A stretch of 6,358 nt of DNA, taken from contig NZ_MDDW01000012.1 of NCBI RefSeq assembly GCF_001854865.1, forward strand, positions 36,933-43,290, written 5' to 3'. Positions 1-6,358 of this stretch are shown here, one piece after another. The position numbers and the translations under genes are program-made. The notes below the pieces were generated by a model. The model saw nothing but the letters and a program-made list of their open reading frames with translations. It ran no database searches and was not told the DNA's origin. Position 1 is the stretch's first letter. Each line of letters begins with the position of its first letter. Source of the DNA: Rhizobium sp. LCM 4573 (GTDB lineage Bacteria > Pseudomonadota > Alphaproteobacteria > Rhizobiales > Rhizobiaceae).

Positions 1-2585
<2,585 letters not shown>

Positions 2586-2600
2586 GCTACCCAACTCGCC

Positions 2601-2617
2601 GCCGGACCTGCTCCGGC
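2601..2617 (-). repeat. Small stem-loop in the aconitase leader
   Basis: A perfect 6-bp inverted repeat (GCCGGA / TCCGGC) with a 5-nt loop ends 15 nt before the upstream ATG of the aconitase gene. The 15 nt between hairpin and ATG (GGCGAGTTGGGTAGC on the coding strand) contain only a weak Shine-Dalgarno match. In mRNA the hairpin could affect ribosome access, but in GC-rich DNA a stem this short can occur by chance. Confidence 0.35.
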
Positions 2618-2643
2618 CGCCTATTTCGTTTCTACATATTATG

Positions 2644-2672
2644 ATTATAAAATGCAATATTCGGAGGATACG
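2644..2672 (-). promoter_or_regulatory. Candidate sigma-70-type promoter for the aconitase gene
   Basis: On the minus strand, a perfect TATAAT (2649 down to 2644) lies in an AT-rich island of roughly 2625-2680, within otherwise GC-rich DNA. At 17-19 bp spacing the -35 candidates are poor (CGTATC, TCGTAT or TTCGTA, within 2667-2674). It is therefore either a weak promoter or one needing an activator. The start point would fall near 2637, leaving a leader of about 50 nt before the aconitase ATG. The inverted repeat at 2662-2684 overlaps the -35 position, where a repressor or activator site could act. An alternative -35 (TTGCAT, 2657-2652) has no good partner -10. The call rests on the -10 match and base composition alone. 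Confidence 0.4.
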
Positions 2673-2684
2673 AAAAATCCTCCG
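2662..2684 (-). repeat. 8-bp perfect inverted repeat between gntR and the aconitase gene (possible operator or mRNA hairpin)
   Basis: CGGAGGAT (2662-2669) and ATCCTCCG (2677-2684) are perfect inverted copies separated by 7 nt. As DNA, the dyad sits over the -35 position of the candidate aconitase promoter and could bind a dimeric regulator such as the adjacent GntR protein. It is not an obvious match to short FCD-type operators of the TNGTNNNACNA kind. As RNA, it would form a hairpin that competes with the hairpin at 2680-2716, because both use 2680-2684. No T-tract follows on either strand, so it is not a terminator by itself. Confidence 0.5.
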
Positions 2685-2716
2685 CAGGGACATGATCGCG
2701 CGCTAGACCTGCGGAG
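2673..2716 (-). terminator. Terminator-like hairpin plus T-run spanning the gntR stop codon
   Basis: On the minus strand, CTCCGCAGG (2716-2708, inside the last gntR codons) is followed by a 19-nt loop holding the gntR stop codon. Then come the perfect complement CCTGCGGAG (2688-2680) and GATTTTT (2679-2673). A 9-bp GC-rich stem followed by five T residues resembles an intrinsic terminator, but the loop is long and the T-run is short and displaced by two bases. Its 3' arm overlaps the competing repeat at 2662-2684, so it may be a conditional terminator rather than a constitutive one. Confidence 0.35.
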
Positions 2717-3584
2717 CCTTGATCCGTCCCGCACCCATGATGTGGGTGTAGAGAAACGCTGCAGCCTCGCTTCTGCGACCGCTCTCGATGAGGTCGAGAA
2801 TGTGCAGATGCTCCTCCGTCTGCTTGGGAAGGCGGCTGCGATCGATCGTGATGTGGTATTCGATCAGCCGGCGCAGGCGATTGATTCTCCTGATCGCGTC
2901 CAGGAAAAATTCGTTCTTCGACCAGCCGACGAGCATTTCGTGAAACTCGTTGTTCGCCTTGAATATCTCGGCGCGGGACCAGGTCTGATACCCGCCGGCC
3001 GATAGCGCCGTCTGCGTCTGGCGGGCACGCTGCAGTTCCTCGAGGTCCGGCTCGAAGCTTGGAAGCAGCATCGCCTGCTGCTCGATGACGGCGCGGAAGG
3101 CGTAGCCATCCTCATAGCTTTGCCTGGATGTCAATGTCTGCCTGAAGGCCCAGCCATTTCCCGGGAGGCGCTCGACCCAGCCTTCGTCCGCAATGCGGTG
3201 CAGGATCTTCAGAAGCCGGCTGCGCGGTAGCTCGTAGAGCCGCATGAGTTCCGCTTCGCTTACCCGCTCCGGCAGTCTGCCGGCCAGCCGGTCCTCCGCG
3301 ATCTTGAAATAGATGGCGTCCTCGCCGCTTTCCTGTTCCGTCGGTCGGGACGTGATGCCCAGATTTTCCGCATCGACCGCGAGGAAATAGCCCCGGTTAG
3401 CCTCCGCGCGCACAACCCCTTCCTCTTCGAGGCGGCGAAGCGCGCTCATCACAGGCGCGCGGGAAACGCGAAATGCGTCCGCCAACATCTGGAGGGGAAG
3501 GTGCTCGCCTTTCCGCATCTCCTTCGATTTCACAAACTCGATGATGCTGTTGCTGATCTGAGGAGAAAGACTGTTCCTTGCCAT
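2703..3584 (-). CDS. GntR-family regulator with FCD ligand domain and an apparent second winged helix
   Basis: The protein has 293 residues. Residues about 8-70 form a typical GntR winged helix, with recognition helix VSRAPVMSALRRLEEEGVV (40-58) and wing around NRGYF. Residues about 91-148 look like a second winged helix: IAEDRLAGRLPERVSEAELM, then RSRLLKILHRIADEGWVERL and a wing-like PGNGWAF. Residues about 157-285 are the all-helical FCD effector domain, with Arg164/Glu168, Asn211-x3-His215, His259 and His281 at the expected metal/ligand positions. Asn211 stands where Asp is common. FCD regulators usually run to about 220-250 residues, and the extra length equals the second helix-turn-helix segment. 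FCD domains commonly sense carboxylates, often through a bound metal, which fits its place between the transporter and aconitase genes. It probably controls the operon and/or the aconitase promoter; whether it represses or activates is unknown. The ATG at 3584 has no strong Shine-Dalgarno (GGAG is 16 nt upstream), so translation may be low or the start slightly different. Confidence 0.9.
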   Translation of the reverse strand: MARNSLSPQISNSIIEFVKSKEMRKGEHLPLQMLADAFRVSRAPVMSALRRLEEEGVVRAEANRGYFLAVDAENLGITSRPTEQESGEDAIYFKIAEDRLAGRLPERVSEAELMRLYELPRSRLLKILHRIADEGWVERLPGNGWAFRQTLTSRQSYEDGYAFRAVIEQQAMLLPSFEPDLEELQRARQTQTALSAGGYQTWSRAEIFKANNEFHEMLVGWSKNEFFLDAIRRINRLRRLIEYHITIDRSRLPKQTEEHLHILDLIESGRRSEAAAFLYTHIMGAGRIKAPQV

Positions 3585-3659
3585 CCAGATACCCGCGCTT
3601 CTCCAATCCCACCGTACTCCGACCGACCTGCCGTGGCGGCCGGGCTATTCCAGTATCCT
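3585..3659. other. Intergenic gap between tctA and gntR
   Basis: The 75 nt separating the tctA stop from the gntR start contain no obvious promoter and no hairpin followed by a T-run on the minus strand. Transcription of the transporter genes could therefore continue into gntR. I see no operator-like dyad here. Confidence 0.4.
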
Positions 3660-5159
3660 CTAGTCTTCATCCTGCTGGAAGCGGGACAGGCCCTTGAAGA
3701 TGAACGGCGCAACCAGCGCACTCAACGCTATCCCGACCATGATCGCCGAACTTGGATGCTGCAGAAAGACCATTGGATCGCCAAGACTCATCTGAAGCGA
3801 TCTTCTGAGCGCATTATCGGCAAGCGGGCCAAGGATCAATCCGACGACCGCCGGAGCGATGGGATAATCATAGCGCCGCATGAGGAAGCCGACCACACCG
3901 AAGCCGGTCAGCAGGAGAAGCTCCACGACTGATGGATTGGCGGCGATCGTTCCCATGGAGGCGAAGACGAGAATGCCTGCATAGAGCCAGGGCAGCGGAA
4001 TCGCCAGGAGACGTACCCACAGACCGATCAGCGGCAGGTTCAGCACCAGAAGCATGACGTTGGCGATGAACAGGCTGGCGACCAGACCCCAGACCAGATC
4101 GGCATGCTGGGCAAACAGGAGAGGACCGGGCTGGATGTTGTACTGCTGGAACCCCGCCAGCATGACCGCCGCCGTCGCCGACGTGGGAAGGCCGAGCGTC
4201 AGCAGGGGCACGAGAGTGCCCGCCGCCGAGGCATTGTTGGCAGCCTCCGGGCCGGCCACCCCCTCGATCGCCCCCGAGCCGAACTCCTCGGATTTCCGGC
4301 TGAGCTTTCTCTCGATATTGTAACTGAGAAACGTCGGAATTTCCGCGCCCCCTGCGGGCAACGCTCCGATCGGAAACCCGATTGCGGTCCCGCGAAGCCA
4401 AGGCTTCCAGGATCTCGCCCAGTCCTCCATGCTCATCCATATCGAGCCGTTGACCGGGATCGGCTTTTCGGGTTTGTAGAGATGGCGCGAGGCCACCACC
4501 AGCGCCTCGCCGATCGCGAAGAGACCCACGGCCAGCGTGGTGACTTCGATCCCGTCGAGAAGCTCGGGCACACCGAAGGTGAGGCGCGCCTGGCCCGTCA
4601 GCTGGTCGATCCCCATCAACCCGAGCCATAGGCCGAAGGCCAGACTTGTCAGGCCGCGCAGCGGAGAAGACCCGAAAGTGGCCGACACGGTCACGAAGGC
4701 GATCAGCATCAGCCCGAAATAGTCCCAGGGTGCAAATTTCACCGCGATCTTGACTAGCAGCGGTGCCAGGAAGGCCAGCGCAATTGTTGCGACGAGCGCG
4801 GCGACGAAGGAACCGATCGCCGCCGTTGCGAGCGCCGGTCCGCCGCGGCCGGACCGAGCCATCCGATTGCCTTCCAACGCGGTGACGACGGAAGCGCTTT
4901 CTCCCGGCGTGTTCAGCAGGATCGCGGTCGTGGAGCCGCCATACATGCCGCCATAGTAGATGCCCGCGAACATGATGATCGAACCGCCGGGATCGAGCTT
5001 GAACGTCACCGGAAGAAGAAGCGCAACTGTCAGCGCCGGGCCTATGCCGGGAAGAACGCCGACCGCCGTGCCGATGATGACGCCGATCGCCGCATAGATC
5101 AGATTGGCCGGCTGGGTTGCCAGCGAAAATCCGTCGAACAGAAGAGCAAAGGATTCCAT
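3660..5159 (-). CDS. tctA: TctA, large permease subunit of a tripartite tricarboxylate transporter
   Basis: The protein has 499 residues, the normal length for the family, with about ten or more hydrophobic segments spread over its length. TctA is the ion-coupled membrane channel of TTT systems and takes substrate handed over by TctC. Family signatures are clear. The N-terminal half has [17 protein letters not shown] and [21 protein letters not shown], then EGNRMAR, within about residues 34-101. The second half has [19 protein letters not shown], then [31 protein letters not shown] and IQPGPLLF, within about 265-349. The two halves echo each other, as expected for this internally duplicated family. 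LGLPTS replaces the more usual LGIPGS. The frame opens with a GTG at 5162 directly before ATG 5159. I chose the ATG because GAGGTG (5170-5165) is 7 nt from it if measured from GAGG, against 4 nt for the GTG. That Shine-Dalgarno overlaps the tctB stop codon, so translation of the two is likely coupled. Confidence 0.96.
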   Translation of the reverse strand: MESFALLFDGFSLATQPANLIYAAIGVIIGTAVGVLPGIGPALTVALLLPVTFKLDPGGSIIMFAGIYYGGMYGGSTTAILLNTPGESASVVTALEGNRMARSGRGGPALATAAIGSFVAALVATIALAFLAPLLVKIAVKFAPWDYFGLMLIAFVTVSATFGSSPLRGLTSLAFGLWLGLMGIDQLTGQARLTFGVPELLDGIEVTTLAVGLFAIGEALVVASRHLYKPEKPIPVNGSIWMSMEDWARSWKPWLRGTAIGFPIGALPAGGAEIPTFLSYNIERKLSRKSEEFGSGAIEGVAGPEAANNASAAGTLVPLLTLGLPTSATAAVMLAGFQQYNIQPGPLLFAQHADLVWGLVASLFIANVMLLVLNLPLIGLWVRLLAIPLPWLYAGILVFASMGTIAANPSVVELLLLTGFGVVGFLMRRYDYPIAPAVVGLILGPLADNALRRSLQMSLGDPMVFLQHPSSAIMVGIALSALVAPFIFKGLSRFQQDED

Positions 5160-5164
5160 CACCG

Positions 5165-5170
5165 CACCTC
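5165..5170 (-). promoter_or_regulatory. Ribosome binding site of tctA overlapping the tctB stop
   Basis: GAGGTG on the minus strand begins inside the tctB TGA stop (5171-5169), and its GAGG core is 7 nt from the ATG at 5159. It favours that ATG over the GTG at 5162 and points to translational coupling of tctB and tctA. Confidence 0.7.
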
Positions 5171-5642
5171 AGAAGAGCCGTTCAAGCGGCCCCTGTGGCA
5201 AAGCCAGCGTCAGGAGCTTGTTGAACAGCAGGAAGATCAGGACCGCGAGCACGGCGCCAAGACAAATGTCGGCCAGCAAGGCCCTTCGGCCGAAGGCGCG
5301 CGCTGTGAATGCGAAGAGCAGGGTCGAGCCTAAAATGAACCCGCCGCCGAGCCAGATGGACCCGATGAGCGAAGCAAGCGCCAGGCCTATCCAGCCGATG
5401 GCTTTCCAGTCGGATGCTTCCGTCTCCAGATCGGACGGCTTGAACGCGCTGACGAGATGCCCGACGCCGAGGGCGACGAACAGCACCGCGACGAAATAGG
5501 ACGTCGCGTTGGCGCCCATGCCGTAGCTTGCGCGGACCGTCATGGCGCTCGCGTCCCAATAGGTGATGAAGGCGATGGCGAAGAGTATGACCGCCACGAC
5601 GGCGGCCGGGCGATTGGGAGTGTGCAGGGTCTTGCCGCTCAT
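5169..5642 (-). CDS. tctB: TctB, small membrane subunit of a tripartite tricarboxylate transporter
   Basis: The protein has 157 residues, within the usual 140-170 for TctB (DUF1468). Four or five hydrophobic segments lie at about residues 12-28, 47-66, 82-97, 101-115 and 121-146, with a short basic stretch (RAFGRR) before the last. The C-terminal LTLALPQGPL is typical of the family, whose sequence is otherwise poorly conserved. TctB is thought to pair with TctA in the inner membrane and is needed for transport, but its exact role is unclear. Identification rests on the membrane pattern, the C-terminal motif and its position between tctC and tctA. AGAGGA (5652-5647) four bases before the ATG supports the start. 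The gene lies 47 nt after tctC and ends 9 nt before the tctA ATG. Confidence 0.92.
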   Translation of the reverse strand: MSGKTLHTPNRPAAVVAVILFAIAFITYWDASAMTVRASYGMGANATSYFVAVLFVALGVGHLVSAFKPSDLETEASDWKAIGWIGLALASLIGSIWLGGGFILGSTLLFAFTARAFGRRALLADICLGAVLAVLIFLLFNKLLTLALPQGPLERLF

Positions 5643-5653
5643 AACGTCCTCTT

Positions 5654-5682
5654 GGCGCAGGAAGGATGTCCCTCCCTGCGCC
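5654..5682 (-). repeat. Strong hairpin between tctC and tctB
   Basis: On the minus strand the arms GGCGCAGGGAGG (5682-5671) and CCTTCCTGCGCC (5665-5654) can form a 12-bp stem with one G-U pair and a 5-nt loop. It starts 7 nt after the tctC stop and ends just before the tctB Shine-Dalgarno. No T-run follows, so it is unlikely to end transcription. It more likely stabilises the upstream tctC message or limits tctB translation. Binding proteins are needed in excess over their permeases, and such hairpins after binding-protein genes are a familiar arrangement. Confidence 0.7.
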
Positions 5683-5689
5683 TCCCGAA

Positions 5690-6358
5690 TTAATCCGCCA
5701 GTCCGATGGACTTGAGGATGCCCTGGACACGATCCGTTTCCGAAGCGACGAAGGTTTTGAATTCGTCGGAGGGAGCGTAGTAATCCGTCCAGCCGCGCGC
5801 CTTAAGAAGCTCTTTCCATCGGTCGGAGGTGACCGTCTTCTCGATGGCGGCCTTCAGCGCCTCCAGGTCGTCCCCTTCGACGCCAGGCCCGGCGAAAACA
5901 CCGCGCCAGTTCACCAGTTCGATATCGAGGCCCTGGGCTTTCAGCGGCTTTGCCTCGATGCCCTCGATCGGCTCGGGATAGGAGATCGCCAAGGCCCTCA
6001 GGTCGCCAGACTCGATCTGCCCCTGCCATTCGCCGTAACCGGAAATACCGGCGGTCGCCTGTCCGCCCAACATGGCGGCCAGCGCCTCGCCGCCCCCGGA
6101 ATAGGCGACATAATTGATCTTACTCGGATCTTCTCCGGCCGCCTGGGTGACGAGCGCCGCCAGGATATGGTCCGCGCCGCCGGCGGAACCGCCGACCCAG
6201 ATTGCCTTGGCAACGTCGCTTTTGATGGTCTTCAGGAGGTCGTCGATCGTCCGGATCGGCGAATCCTTCGGCACGACGATGACCAGCGGATCACCGGTCA
6301 GCCGGGCGAGCGGTGTCACCTGGGTAAGATCAACGGGTGATTTGTTGGAAATACTTGC
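5690..6358 (-). CDS. tctC: TctC, periplasmic substrate-binding protein of a tripartite tricarboxylate transporter; N-terminal part outside the window
   Basis: The frame is open to the right-hand window edge and ends with TAA at 5692-5690, giving the last 222 residues. Family members are about 320-330 residues, so roughly 100 are missing, including the expected signal peptide; the true start is not visible. The in-frame GTG at 6319 is internal, since coding sequence continues upstream of it (ASISNKSPVDLTQ). TctC/Bug-family features seen are DPLVIVVPKDSPIRTIDDLL (fragment residues 23-42), the ligand-loop segment VGGSAGGADHILAAL (55-69), then NYVAYSGGGEALAAMLGGQ (82-100), AGISGYGE (103-110) and GDLRALAIS (118-126). 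The protein would bind a carboxylate in the periplasm and deliver it to TctAB. Bug proteins bind diverse ligands, from citrate to aromatic acids and amides, so the substrate cannot be assigned from this fragment. It is first of the visible operon genes. Confidence 0.95.
   Translation of the reverse strand, partial: ASISNKSPVDLTQVTPLARLTGDPLVIVVPKDSPIRTIDDLLKTIKSDVAKAIWVGGSAGGADHILAALVTQAAGEDPSKINYVAYSGGGEALAAMLGGQATAGISGYGEWQGQIESGDLRALAISYPEPIEGIEAKPLKAQGLDIELVNWRGVFAGPGVEGDDLEALKAAIEKTVTSDRWKELLKARGWTDYYAPSDEFKTFVASETDRVQGILKSIGLAD

Noticed and set aside
3868..4629. 253-codon minus-strand frame overlapping tctA in another frame
   Set aside because: It is rich in Arg, Gly and Ala, as expected of an out-of-frame reading of GC-rich DNA, while the tctA frame carries all family signatures.
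6317..6319. GTG as the start of tctC
   Set aside because: The open frame continues to the window edge with plausible TctC sequence, and a start here would remove the signal peptide and much of the first domain.
5666..6340. 224-codon open frame on the plus strand opposite tctC
   Set aside because: The minus strand encodes a clear TctC; the plus-strand frame has a composition-driven sequence and no motif.

Overview
This 6.36 kb, GC-rich window looks like alphaproteobacterial DNA, most likely Rhizobiales. That is an inference from protein flavour, codon bias and gene content; there is no rRNA or other marker to confirm it. All five recognisable genes lie on the minus strand, so the locus reads from right to left. 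Nothing on the plus strand is convincing as a gene.

In transcription order, the right-hand edge cuts tctC, the periplasmic substrate-binding protein of a tripartite tricarboxylate transporter (TTT); about its last 222 residues are present. Next come tctB (small membrane subunit) and tctA (large permease). Then follows a GntR/FCD-type regulator with an apparent second winged helix, and finally an AcnA-type [4Fe-4S] aconitase whose last few residues run off the left-hand edge. Spacing is 47 nt (tctC-tctB), 9 nt (tctB-tctA, Shine-Dalgarno overlapping the tctB stop), 75 nt (tctA-gntR) and about 117 nt (gntR-acn). The first three genes are clearly one operon. gntR and acn are probably read on from it, and acn may also have its own promoter.

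The simplest reading is a carboxylate uptake and catabolism module. TctC captures a di- or tricarboxylate in the periplasm, TctAB carries it across the inner membrane, and the aconitase isomerises or dehydrates it (or its product) in the cytoplasm. The GntR/FCD protein would sense the substrate or a product. The substrate cannot be read from the sequence. The aconitase keeps the iron-sulfur ligands and nearly all catalytic residues, but has His where canonical aconitases have the substrate-contacting Gln, so citrate should not be assumed.

The most structured non-coding DNA is the gntR-acn gap. It holds an AT-rich segment with a perfect TATAAT and three repeat arms that can form two mutually exclusive hairpins, one followed by five T residues. 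A second strong hairpin separates tctC from tctB. I found no mobile element, CRISPR array, tRNA or rRNA, and no clear sign of an entirely new system. The candidate novelties are the enzyme's specificity, the gntR-acn control region and the regulator's architecture.
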